Source of the DNA: DATKKX01 sp035542775
GTDB taxonomy: Bacteria; Planctomycetota; Phycisphaerae; UBA1845; UTPLA1
Assembly (NCBI GenBank): GCA_035542775.1
Contig: DATKKX010000015.1
Coordinates: forward strand, 1-9,723
Direction: 5' to 3'
Length of the DNA: 9,723 nt
In this document: positions 1-7,324 of the stretch, one piece after another
Layout: each line of letters begins with the position of its first letter
Position numbering within the stretch: position 1 is the stretch's first letter
Program-made: the position numbers and the translations under genes
Notes under the pieces: model-generated
What the model was told of the DNA's origin: nothing
The model's database searches: none
Seen by the model: the letters and a program-made list of their open reading frames with translations, nothing else

Positions 1-2
1 AG

Positions 3-1136
3 GGCCCGGCCCATGTGTCCCGCTCTCCTGCCGGCGAGGCGGTCATCAGCCTGGATGAGGAAACGCAGGAGCGTATCGGCCTGGAGACCTCCTCACTCCC
101 GGGCATGACGCGCCAACCCGAGGTCGTCGCCTACGGGAATCTGATCGAAGACCCCACGGCATCGTTCACGCTGCGGGCTCCTATGACCGGCATTCTGCGG
201 ACCGTTCCCTCTCGCCCCTGGCCGTCGCTCGGCGAAGTCGTCGCGGACAATTCGACCGTTGCCGAGATCGAGCCGCGGCTCACGGCGGTCGAGCAACTCG
301 ATGTCTCGTCCAAGCTGGCGGCGGCCCATGCCGAAATGAGCTCAGCGGCCGCATCATTGCAGGCTGCGCAGGCCTCCTATCAGAGCAAGAAAGAGCTTCA
401 CGATCAGAACAAGGCTGTCTCTGATCGCGCCGTCGAGGAGGCCGAGGCCAAGGTGAAGACCGAAGAAGCGCGGCTGAAGGCCGCGACGGAGACGGTTCGG
501 CTCACTGAATCTTCGCTCGGCATACAGACGGCTGAATCGGCTGGCAAGCCGCTGATCGTTTCGCGCGGCGGCGAGATTGTCGAAGTCCTTGCCGGGCCCG
601 ACGAGGCGATCGAGAGCGGCCAGCCCGTGCTGCGCGTCGCCCGCCGCGACCACCTGCTGGCCCGCGTCGAACTCCCCGCCGGTGAACAAGTCAACGACGC
701 TGTCCCAGCCGCCCGTATCGCCGTGATCGGCCACGAAGACTGGGTACTGCCAGGGGAACCGATGGGGCTTGCGCCGACCGTCAGCCAGCGGACCCAGGGG
801 CAGGCCTATCTGTTCAAGGTTGCATGCAACGGCTCGCCGATCCGCCCCGGCATGGCGGTCGCGGCCTACATGGCTTTGCCGGGTGATCCTCTTACGGGTG
901 TCATCGTCCCACGGTCCGCGATTGTCCGTTATGCCGCCTTGGCGTGGGCCTATTTGAAGACCGGCGAGGATCAGTTCACTCGCCGGGAGTTGCATCTCCT
1001 CAGTCCGACGGAAGCCGGCTGGTTCGTGACGGCCGGGCTGTCCGCGGGCGACACGGTAGTCGTCACCGGCGCCCAGGTCCTTCTCTCCCAGGAACTAAAA
1101 GCCCAGATTGAACGCGAAGAGGTGGCCGCCGAATAG
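3..1136 (+). CDS. RND efflux periplasmic adaptor subunit (HlyD/CusB-like membrane fusion protein), 5'-truncated
   Basis: This is the periplasmic adaptor that links an RND pump in the inner membrane to an outer-membrane channel. The frame stays open to the window edge. The GTG at 15 is only the first possible start visible, and the signal peptide or lipobox expected of this family is missing, so the gene almost surely begins upstream. Numbering from that GTG: residues 33-50 have the family's first strand after the 'GIET' type linker, 51-64 (FTLRAPMTGIL) and 179-210 form the two halves of a lipoyl/barrel-sandwich domain, and 95-168 is an Ala/Glu/Lys-rich alpha-helical hairpin. Residues 211-300 fit the beta-barrel (RPGMAV near 277-282), and 300-358 the membrane-proximal domain ending in GDTVVVTGAQVLLSQEL. 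No Met- or His-rich metal site is visible. The pump gene follows 86 bp later in the same direction, the usual adaptor-pump order. Family call is secure; substrate is unknown. Confidence 0.9.
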   Translation, partial: GPAHVSRSPAGEAVISLDEETQERIGLETSSLPGMTRQPEVVAYGNLIEDPTASFTLRAPMTGILRTVPSRPWPSLGEVVADNSTVAEIEPRLTAVEQLDVSSKLAAAHAEMSSAAASLQAAQASYQSKKELHDQNKAVSDRAVEEAEAKVKTEEARLKAATETVRLTESSLGIQTAESAGKPLIVSRGGEIVEVLAGPDEAIESGQPVLRVARRDHLLARVELPAGEQVNDAVPAARIAVIGHEDWVLPGEPMGLAPTVSQRTQGQAYLFKVACNGSPIRPGMAVAAYMALPGDPLTGVIVPRSAIVRYAALAWAYLKTGEDQFTRRELHLLSPTEAGWFVTAGLSAGDTVVVTGAQVLLSQELKAQIEREEVAAE

Positions 1137-1222
1137 GCCGGCCAGAGCCAAAGGCGACGAACCAAGCCGACGCCACCAGCATGACGCAAACTTCACGATA
1201 TTCCATAAGGTGATCGTTCTCG

Positions 1223-4200
1223 ATGCTGCAACAACTCGTCAGTTGGTCACTTCGGCTTCGCGTCGTGGTCATCGTTCTGGCCTGTGTGCTGGTGGGGTAC
1301 GGCATATACACCGCCATGCACGCGAAGCTGGATGTTTTTCCTGACTTCGTGCCACCCCAGGCGTCGGTGCAGACCGAGGCCCCCGGCCTCTCGCCTGAGC
1401 AGGTCGAGTCTGTCGTCACTCTTCCCATCGAGAGCACGGTGATCGGCGTGCCGGATATCGAGTCGGTTCGTTCGCAGTCGATCCAGGGCCTCTCCATCGT
1501 CACCGCGGTCTTCAAGGAAGGCACCAACATCTTCACCGCCCGCCAAATGCTCGCCGAGCAGCTCGGCGCTTTGGCGGGAACTCTGCCCGAAGGCGTGAAA
1601 GCTCCCAAGCTCACGCCGCTGACTTCGTCCACGATGGACCTGCTGAAGATCGGGCTGGTGTCGAAGAAGCTGAGCCTGATGGAGCTTCGCACCTTCGCCG
1701 ACTGGACGCTTCGCCTGCGGCTGCAGGCGGTGCCGGGCATTGCCTCTGTCGGCGTCCAGGGCGGCGACACGCGGCAACTCCAGATTCAGATACTGCCGGA
1801 GAGGTTGTTGGCTCACAACCTGTCCATCGAGGACGTTCTTGCTGTCGCTCGCGTGGCCACCGGCACACGCGGCGCGGGCTACGTCGAAACCGACAATCAA
1901 CGCGTCGTGATTCAGACTGAGGGGCAGGCGCTGACTCCCGAACAACTCGGCGAAGTGGTAGTGAGCCATGCCGAGGACGTCAGCGTTCGCCTGCGGGACG
2001 TAGCCCGCGTGACCGTCGCCCCCGCGCCGAAGTTCGGCGACAGCACGATCCAGGGCCAGCCCGGCGTCCTGGTCAAATTGCTGAGCCAGTACGGCTCGAA
2101 CACCATGGACGTGACCCTGGCGGTCGAGAAGGCCCTTGAGGACATGAAGCCGGTTCTGGAATCGGAAGGAATCGAGCTTTATCCCCGCCTCCACCGCCCG
2201 GCGACCTTCATCGAGACGGCAATCCACCACGTGCGGATCGCTCTCTTCCTGGGGGGTATCCTGGTCATCGTCGTCTTGTTCCTGTTCCTGCTGAACTTCC
2301 GCACCGCCATCATCTCGATCACCGCGATCCCGTTGTCGCTTCTGGTAGCCATCGTCATCCTCGATTGGTGGGGCATGACGCTGAACACGATCACGCTCGG
2401 CGGCCTGGCCATTGCCATTGGCGCGGTGGTGGATGACGCTATCATTGACGTCGAGAACATCTTCCGGCGATTGCGCGAGAACCGCAGCCTCGGCCATCCC
2501 AAGTCCGCCATGCACGTAGTTCTCGAGGCCTCGTTGGAAGTCCGCAGCGCGGTGGTATACGCCACATTCGTGGTCGCCATCGTCTTCGTGCCGGTGCTGA
2601 CGCTCTCCGGCTTACAGGGGAAGATGTTCGCGCCACTAGGCTGGGCTTATATCCTCGCCATTCTGGCGTCCCTGGTCGTCGCCCTCACCGTGACGCCGGC
2701 GCTGTGCCTCATCCTGCTGCCGAGTGCCGCCGAAACAGCCTCTGAGCACAGATCCATCCAGCTTCTGAAAACTTTGCACCGGCGCATCATAAATCGGGTC
2801 ATGAATGCTCCGAAAGTAGTCATGGGGCTGGCACTGGCGTTGTGCCTCGGGGCCGCCGGCCTCCTGGCCACCTTCGGCGGCGAATTCTTGCCTGCGTTTC
2901 GCGAAGGCCACTTCGTCTTGATGGTCGCGACCGTGCCCGGAACGTCCCTGCCGGAGATGATGCGACTTGGCAAGAGGATTTCGGATGACCTCCTGACCAA
3001 GGTCACCATCGACAAGGAGCCCGTGATCGCGACAGTGGAGCATCAGGCCGGGCGAGCGGAGCTTGGCGAAGACCCCTGGGGGCCGCACCGCAGCGAAATT
3101 CACGTCGAATTGAAGCCAGACGTTCCCGGCGAGGATCAGGAAAAGGTACAGCAGCAGATCCGCGATCTGTTGGCCAGTTACCCCGGCGTCAGCTCGGAGG
3201 CGGTCACCTTCCTGGAGGACCGCATCGGCGAAACCATCAGCGGGGAGACTTCCGCCGTCGTCGTGAGCATCTTCGGCGACGACCTCGACGCTCTCGATGA
3301 CAAGGCCGATGAGATCGCCAAGGTCATTTCCGGAATCGCGGGTGCACAGGACGTTCGCGTAGCTTCGCCGCCCGGCGCGCCGCAAGTCGTGGCTCGCCTG
3401 CGGCTCGACCGCTTGAGGCAATACGGCTTCCAGCCCATCGAGGTTCTCTCGGCCATGCAGACCGCCTATCAGGGCGTCACCGTCGCCCAGATTTACGAAG
3501 GTAACAAGGTCTTCGACGTGGCGGTAATCCTGGCTCCCGAGGCCCGCCGCGATCCCGAGAAGATCGGTGACCTGCCACTGCGAAACGCGGTGGGCACGTA
3601 TGTCCCCTTGGGCGAGTTGGTCGATCTGACGCCCAGGACCGGCCGTTACATGGTCCTCCATGACGGCGCCCGTCGCCGCCAGGCCGTTACCTGCAACGTG
3701 GAAGACCGCGATGTGGCCAGTTTCGTTGCTGAAGCCAAGCAGAAAATCCAGAACGTGCATCTTCCGAGCGGCGTGTACACTGTCTTCGGCGGTACCGCCG
3801 AGGCACGAACCGAGGCCCGAAACGAAATCCTGCTGCATTCCGGCATTGCCGGCGTCGCCATTCTGCTGCTGTTGGCGTCGGTCTTCCGCAAGCCCCGGAA
3901 TCTGTTGCTCGTGCTGGCTAACCTGCCGTTCGCGTTTGTGGGCGGCGTACTGGCGGTATCCCTGACGGGCGCTTCCCTGTCCATCGGCTCCATCGTCGGC
4001 TTTGTCACTCTTTTCGGTATTACCATGCGTAATTCCGTTATGATGATTTCGCATTTCGAGCACCTGGTGAAACATGAAGGCATGATGTGGGGTCGTGACA
4101 CCGCTATCAGGGGGGCCTCCGAACGGTTGATCCCTGTTTTGATGACTGCTATAGTTACGGGCCTCGGTTTGCTGCCGATTGCATTGGGTTCGGGCGAGGT

Positions 4201-4348
4201 CGGCCGCGAGATCGAGGGTCCGATGGCTATCGTCATTCTGGGCGGGCTGGTGACTTCCACTTTGCTCAATCTTCTCGTCCTACCCACCCTAGCATTGCGT
4301 TTCGGCAGATTTGCGCCGGAGACCGAAGCGCAAGAGATCACAAAATAG
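1223..4348 (+). CDS. RND efflux pump inner-membrane subunit, CzcA/CusA-like
   Basis: This is a proton-driven RND transporter of 1041 residues, the usual family length. TM1 is at about 11-31. The first periplasmic part has the heavy-metal-RND pattern FPDFVPPQASVQTEAPGLSP (39-58), then VTLPIE and RSQSIQGLS. TM2-TM6 lie near 335-500, TM7 near 532-552, the second periplasmic part at 553-870, and TM8-TM12 near 871-1030. TM4 (392-413) carries VDDAIIDVEN, with Asp404, Asp405, Asp409 and Glu411. TM10 carries GITMRNS, with Arg936 where AcrB has its relay Lys940. By my hand alignment only one of the three CusA metal-binding methionines is kept (Met567); the other two positions are Arg623 and Glu670. 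The ATG at 1223 has a weak AAGG (1207-1210) upstream and begins just before TM1. It follows the adaptor gene by 86 bp and is probably co-transcribed with it. A heavy-metal substrate is the default guess, but the charge pattern leaves it open. Confidence 0.92.
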   Translation: MLQQLVSWSLRLRVVVIVLACVLVGYGIYTAMHAKLDVFPDFVPPQASVQTEAPGLSPEQVESVVTLPIESTVIGVPDIESVRSQSIQGLSIVTAVFKEGTNIFTARQMLAEQLGALAGTLPEGVKAPKLTPLTSSTMDLLKIGLVSKKLSLMELRTFADWTLRLRLQAVPGIASVGVQGGDTRQLQIQILPERLLAHNLSIEDVLAVARVATGTRGAGYVETDNQRVVIQTEGQALTPEQLGEVVVSHAEDVSVRLRDVARVTVAPAPKFGDSTIQGQPGVLVKLLSQYGSNTMDVTLAVEKALEDMKPVLESEGIELYPRLHRPATFIETAIHHVRIALFLGGILVIVVLFLFLLNFRTAIISITAIPLSLLVAIVILDWWGMTLNTITLGGLAIAIGAVVDDAIIDVENIFRRLRENRSLGHPKSAMHVVLEASLEVRSAVVYATFVVAIVFVPVLTLSGLQGKMFAPLGWAYILAILASLVVALTVTPALCLILLPSAAETASEHRSIQLLKTLHRRIINRVMNAPKVVMGLALALCLGAAGLLATFGGEFLPAFREGHFVLMVATVPGTSLPEMMRLGKRISDDLLTKVTIDKEPVIATVEHQAGRAELGEDPWGPHRSEIHVELKPDVPGEDQEKVQQQIRDLLASYPGVSSEAVTFLEDRIGETISGETSAVVVSIFGDDLDALDDKADEIAKVISGIAGAQDVRVASPPGAPQVVARLRLDRLRQYGFQPIEVLSAMQTAYQGVTVAQIYEGNKVFDVAVILAPEARRDPEKIGDLPLRNAVGTYVPLGELVDLTPRTGRYMVLHDGARRRQAVTCNVEDRDVASFVAEAKQKIQNVHLPSGVYTVFGGTAEARTEARNEILLHSGIAGVAILLLLASVFRKPRNLLLVLANLPFAFVGGVLAVSLTGASLSIGSIVGFVTLFGITMRNSVMMISHFEHLVKHEGMMWGRDTAIRGASERLIPVLMTAIVTGLGLLPIALGSGEVGREIEGPMAIVILGGLVTSTLLNLLVLPTLALRFGRFAPETEAQEITK

Positions 4349-4386
4349 TTCGCACAGCGACGACCCGTTTCCCGGCGTTGGCCTCT

Positions 4387-4410
4387 TCTCCGCCGCATGC
4401 GCGGCGGGGG
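4387..4410 (+). other. GC-rich hairpin between pump gene and PepSY-like gene
   Basis: A perfect 7-bp stem, CCGCCGC (4390-4396) with GCGGCGG (4401-4407), closes a 4-nt ATGC loop. Wobble and one C-G pair can extend it to 4387-4410. It lies in the 97-bp gap, 36 nt before the next start codon. No T-tract follows, so it is a poor intrinsic terminator. It may be an RNA-processing or stabilising element within an operon mRNA, or a partial terminator that lowers read-through. Confidence 0.5.
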
Positions 4411-4445
4411 CGCAATGACCGGTAACGCAAATCAGGAGACTGAAC

Positions 4446-5093
4446 ATGTTGAGAAAATTCGCATGGATGGTCGGCGTGAGTGTCTCGGCGCTGCTGTTGG
4501 TGGGCCTGATTGCGCTTGCCCAGGAAAAGCCGAAGGAGGGCGAGAAGGGCAAGGAAATGGGGAAAGAGATGAAGATGGAGAAGGAAGGAGAGAAGGAGAT
4601 GAAGATCCCGGAGGCACAGGTGCCTCCCGCGGCCCTGGCAACCCTCAAGAAGATGGCAGGGTCGGCGAAGATCGAGCAGTTCGAGGAGAAGATGAAGCAC
4701 GATCAGAAGATCTACAAGGCCGAATGGAAGACGGCCGAGGGAGAGATGGAAGTCGCCGTGACTGCGGCGGGTGATCTGCTCGCGACGGAAGAACCGGTGA
4801 TGGCGGACAAGGTCCCGGCCGCGGTGAAGGCCGCCGCCGAGAAAGAAGCCGGCATGGGCGCGAAGATCGAGTACGAGAAAAAGACCGTCATTCTGTACGA
4901 AGCCAAGTTCAAGAAAGGTGACAAGGAAGAGGAAGTGAAGATTTGCCCGACCGGCAAGACGATGTGCGGCGAAAAGATGAAGCACGAAGGGATGAAACAC
5001 GAGGGCATGAAGCACGAAGGCAAGCCGGGCGAGAAGACCGGCATGGTCCAGGAAGAAGAGGAGGAAACGCTGGCGGAAGTGCTGGACTACTAG
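4446..5093 (+). CDS. Exported PepSY-like protein with Met/His repeat tail
   Basis: A 215-residue secreted protein with no confident named family. Residues 1-25 form a signal peptide: basic MLRK, a hydrophobic core, and an ALA site, so mature protein would begin at Gln26. Residues 27-53 are a Lys/Glu/Met-rich low-complexity linker. Residues 57-116 and 122-172 look like two copies of one fold, each with a helix beginning VP(P)AA followed by strands ending in an Asp/Thr-Gly type turn. This resembles the PepSY-like (beta-lactamase-inhibitor-like) domain. Cys167 and Cys174 flank the end of copy two. Residues 178-192 are MKHEG three times, and 202-207 start an acidic tail. Met and His spacing suggests soft-metal binding (Cu, Ag) or other cation binding in the periplasm; this is inference. 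A strong AGGAG (4434-4438) sits 7 nt before the ATG. It follows the RND pump gene by 97 bp and could be a periplasmic chaperone, buffer or sensor for it. Lys content is far above that of the neighbours. Confidence 0.8.
   Translation: MLRKFAWMVGVSVSALLLVGLIALAQEKPKEGEKGKEMGKEMKMEKEGEKEMKIPEAQVPPAALATLKKMAGSAKIEQFEEKMKHDQKIYKAEWKTAEGEMEVAVTAAGDLLATEEPVMADKVPAAVKAAAEKEAGMGAKIEYEKKTVILYEAKFKKGDKEEEVKICPTGKTMCGEKMKHEGMKHEGMKHEGKPGEKTGMVQEEEEETLAEVLDY
4977..5021 (+). repeat. Three tandem 15-bp coding repeats (MKHEG x3)
   Basis: Three in-frame units of the form ATG AAR CAC GAR GGN lie at 4977-4991, 4992-5006 and 5007-5021. They differ only at third codon positions, which suggests recent tandem duplication with the peptide kept. 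A 14-nt stretch at 4974-4987 also recurs exactly at 4689-4702, in the first PepSY-like copy, where it encodes KMKHD. Confidence 0.9.
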
Positions 5094-5171
5094 CCGCCTG
5101 CGTCGAAGGTGGATGGCGCGATCCGCCGCAGCGACTGGAAGCAGATTGACCAGCGGGGCCGCAAGCCGTTT

Positions 5172-5199
5172 GCGTCGGGAGCGGGGCACGCTCCGACGC
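5172..5199 (+). other. Hairpin downstream of the PepSY-like gene
   Basis: GCGTCGGGAGCG (5172-5183) pairs with CGCTCCGACGC (5189-5199) apart from one bulged G, around a GGGCA loop. It lies 78 nt after the PepSY-like stop. No U-tract follows, so it may be a structured 3' end or half of a two-hairpin terminator region shared with the next element. Confidence 0.5.
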
Positions 5200-5211
5200 C
5201 AAGGGCTGTCG

Positions 5212-5239
5212 GCCCCTGCTTTGCGCCGCAGGGGCGTTT
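5212..5239. terminator. Probable terminator hairpin between convergent genes
   Basis: A perfect 8-bp stem, GCCCCTGC (5212-5219) with GCAGGGGC (5228-5235), has an 8-nt loop and is followed on the + strand by GTTTC. It starts 3 nt beyond the TGA of the minus-strand OPT gene and 118 nt beyond the + strand PepSY-like gene. The T-run is short, so efficiency may be modest. On the minus strand no T-run follows the stem. Position suggests it serves both convergent transcripts. Confidence 0.55.
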
Positions 5240-7176
5240 CATGACTTGAGGTTGAACACCACCTCGATCACCATCAACCCGACGGCGATCAGGGCCGCTC
5301 CGGCGATGAGACCGGCACAGATCGACTCCTGGTTCTGCACAATGACCTCGTTCATCCGCTGCTCGGGCTTGGGCCACAACTTGCCGATCACCCAGAACAC
5401 GAACGAGCCGAAGAACATGGCGAAACAAGTGGTGAAGGGGATGACGAAGGCGAGGCCGATGCCCACGGGCGAGATCGGGAACTTTCCCTTGCTCAGAACG
5501 CGAACGAGCTCAACCAGGATGCCCAGGACTGCGCCGATGGCTGCCCCATACACCGCACTATGCGGTAACCGGCTCAGCCCCTCGGTGAGGATTTCGGCCA
5601 CGGCCTTCCACACGGTGGCGGCCGGATATGGATACTGCTCGGAGATGAGTTTGGCCGGGTCGTTCCGCAGAAACAGAGGGTAAAAGACGGCGACGGAAAA
5701 CCCCGCGCCGGCCACACCACCGATGACGTGGCCGATCGCCTGCAGGCGGGCCTTGCCCCCCAGCATATAGCCTGGCTTGATGTTCTGGATGAGGTTCGAG
5801 GCGCTGCCGGCCACCTCCGCGCTGATGCCGGCCGTGGCGATGTTGGTTCTGAAGTTTCCGGGAGCGAGAACACCGTACGTCAACTGCGTCAACTTGCCGA
5901 GGGCCCCCGTCGGCGTAATCGAGGTCAACGCCGTGGAGTTGACGCCGATCAGCGTGAAGACGAACACCATCGGGACGGCGACCGCCCCCATCCAGTATTG
6001 CACGTCAAAGAACCAGTGGGCGATGTAAACCAGATAGGCGCCGACGATAGGCACGCCAATGAGCGAAACCCACAACGGCAGCTCAACGTGCTTCAGGCAA
6101 TCGTCGGTACGCTTCTTGCGGCGAAAGATGCCGCTGAACGCGCTGACCAGCATCTGCGGCTTGGCGAAAAAGGCCATTAGCGACGCAGTGGTCATCATGG
6201 CGACGCCGCACCACAAAGCCCATCGAGTAATCGGTGTAAAGCCGTAATGTGCTTCTCCAGCCGCGTTGAGCATGCTTTTGATGTCGCCCCGCTGGATCAT
6301 GATCGGCGCGAGAATGAAGTAGTTGACCACCGCGCCGATCATCAGCGACACGCCCGTGCGAATTCCCATCAGGCCCCCGGCGCCGATCATGGCGACATCC
6401 AGCTCAGGCCGGATGGTCAACTCTCTCAGCGGCGTGCCCAGGATCCTGGGAATCCACAGGTCGTATTTCGCCGCCAATCGGTAGTACCACTCGTCCAGCA
6501 TCTCGGGCACCCGGAGGAAGCCGAGTCTTCTCGGCTCCAGCCACGCCCGCAGGAAGCCCCATTGTAACAATTTCAGCACCCCGCCGATCACGCCGAATAT
6601 GACCAGCAACTTGGCAGGCAGGATGGCTCTGCCTGATTCCCCGCTGTGCAGCGTGTCCAGCACGACGCCCGCCGCACGGCCTTCCGGAAACGGCAACTGG
6701 TCCTCGTTGATGAACCGCCGCTTCAGTGGAAAGGCGAACAGCACGCCCATCACACATAGGCCCATCAGCCACATGATCATCTGCCACCAGGGGATGACCT
6801 GGTTGGTGATGATCATGTACGCGGCCATGCTGGCAAACAGCGGCCCGTTCATGTACCCGGCCGAGCAGGCGATGGACTGGAGAATGTTGTTCTCCAACAC
6901 GTGATAATTGCGCGCCAGACCGATCGCCTGCAGCACCTTGAAAATCACAAAGGCCAGGATGACCGACGTGATCGCCACTCCCAGGGACCAGCCGGTCTTG
7001 GCCCCCACGTACAGATTGGTGATCGACAGCAGCCCGCCGAGCAGGAAGCCGCAGATCACCACTCGCACGGTCATCTGCGGCACATCGCCCTGAAAGACGT
7101 TCTCCAGCCACCAACGGTCTTTTTCCTCGACCGCCATGGTGCGGATCTGGTCCTCGGTAAGCTGTTTGATCGCCAT
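5239..7176 (-). CDS. OPT-family oligopeptide/metal-chelate transporter
   Basis: A 645-residue polytopic membrane protein of the OPT family, which imports oligopeptides or, in the YSL branch, metal chelates, coupled to protons. A soluble N-terminus with EEKDRWWLENVFQGDVPQ (17-34) leads into the family signature NLYVGAKTGWSLG (54-66). ENNILQSIACSAGYMNG (95-111) and LPFPEGRAAG (161-170) follow. In the C-terminal half TSITPTGALGKLTQLTYG and the ISAEVAGSASNLIQNIKPG stretch match the second signature block. Hydrophobic stretches suggest roughly 14-16 membrane spans. The length is normal for bacterial members. The ATG at 7174-7176 is supported by AGGAG (7186-7190 on the other strand) 9 nt upstream. 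A promoter candidate lies just before it. It is convergent with the PepSY-like gene and divergent from the glycosyltransferase gene, so it is probably a single-gene transcript. Peptide versus metal-chelate substrate cannot be told from sequence. Confidence 0.92.
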   Translation of the reverse strand: MAIKQLTEDQIRTMAVEEKDRWWLENVFQGDVPQMTVRVVICGFLLGGLLSITNLYVGAKTGWSLGVAITSVILAFVIFKVLQAIGLARNYHVLENNILQSIACSAGYMNGPLFASMAAYMIITNQVIPWWQMIMWLMGLCVMGVLFAFPLKRRFINEDQLPFPEGRAAGVVLDTLHSGESGRAILPAKLLVIFGVIGGVLKLLQWGFLRAWLEPRRLGFLRVPEMLDEWYYRLAAKYDLWIPRILGTPLRELTIRPELDVAMIGAGGLMGIRTGVSLMIGAVVNYFILAPIMIQRGDIKSMLNAAGEAHYGFTPITRWALWCGVAMMTTASLMAFFAKPQMLVSAFSGIFRRKKRTDDCLKHVELPLWVSLIGVPIVGAYLVYIAHWFFDVQYWMGAVAVPMVFVFTLIGVNSTALTSITPTGALGKLTQLTYGVLAPGNFRTNIATAGISAEVAGSASNLIQNIKPGYMLGGKARLQAIGHVIGGVAGAGFSVAVFYPLFLRNDPAKLISEQYPYPAATVWKAVAEILTEGLSRLPHSAVYGAAIGAVLGILVELVRVLSKGKFPISPVGIGLAFVIPFTTCFAMFFGSFVFWVIGKLWPKPEQRMNEVIVQNQESICAGLIAGAALIAVGLMVIEVVFNLKS

Positions 7177-7214
7177 GCCGCCAATCTCCTCTTGAGCCGC
7201 TCCCAGTGGAGGGA

Positions 7215-7243
7215 AGTATGCCCCGAGGCAGAGCGGTTGTCAC
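7215..7243 (-). promoter_or_regulatory. Candidate sigma70-like promoter of the OPT gene
   Basis: Read on the minus strand, GTGACA (7238-7243) and CATACT (7215-7220) are 17 bp apart, close to the TTGACA/TATAAT layout. Start of transcription would be near 7208, giving a leader of about 31 nt that holds the ribosome binding site. Found by eye only. Confidence 0.4.
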
Positions 7244-7310
7244 CCCGCCGGAATGGTATCCCGACCTGCTGACCGATTGCCGGCCTGGATGCGGGTAATG
7301 GCCAAAACGC

Positions 7311-7316
7311 TACAAT
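7311..7316 (+). promoter_or_regulatory. Candidate -10 box before glycosyltransferase gene
   Basis: TACAAT (7311-7316) is a close match to TATAAT and ends 8 nt before the ATG at 7325. No good -35 box lies at the usual distance. If used, the transcript would begin at or next to that ATG and so be leaderless. Confidence 0.35.
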
Positions 7317-7324
7317 CCGCGATT

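Noticed and set aside
1247..2515. Minus-strand open frame of 422 codons opposite the RND gene
   Set aside because: Its composition is rich in His, Gln, Asp and Arg with no domain or membrane pattern; it is a shadow of the RND frame.
2636..4075. Long minus-strand open frame of 479 codons opposite the RND gene
   Set aside because: It lies wholly within the RND coding region, has no recognisable domain, and is the kind of open frame that GC-rich codon use creates on the opposite strand.
4977..5021. Tandem repeat considered as a CRISPR-like or regulatory repeat
   Set aside because: The units are contiguous, 15 bp, in frame and protein-coding, with no spacers.
4338..5189. Minus-strand open frame of 283 codons opposite the PepSY-like gene
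   Set aside because: The Leu/His/Arg-rich peptide is the reverse reading of the Lys/Glu-rich repeats; the + strand frame has a signal peptide and a strong ribosome binding site.
7253..7324. N-terminal extension of the glycosyltransferase from the ATG at 7253
   Set aside because: The extra 24 residues do not look like part of the fold, no ribosome binding site supports that start, and the TACAAT box lies inside this stretch.
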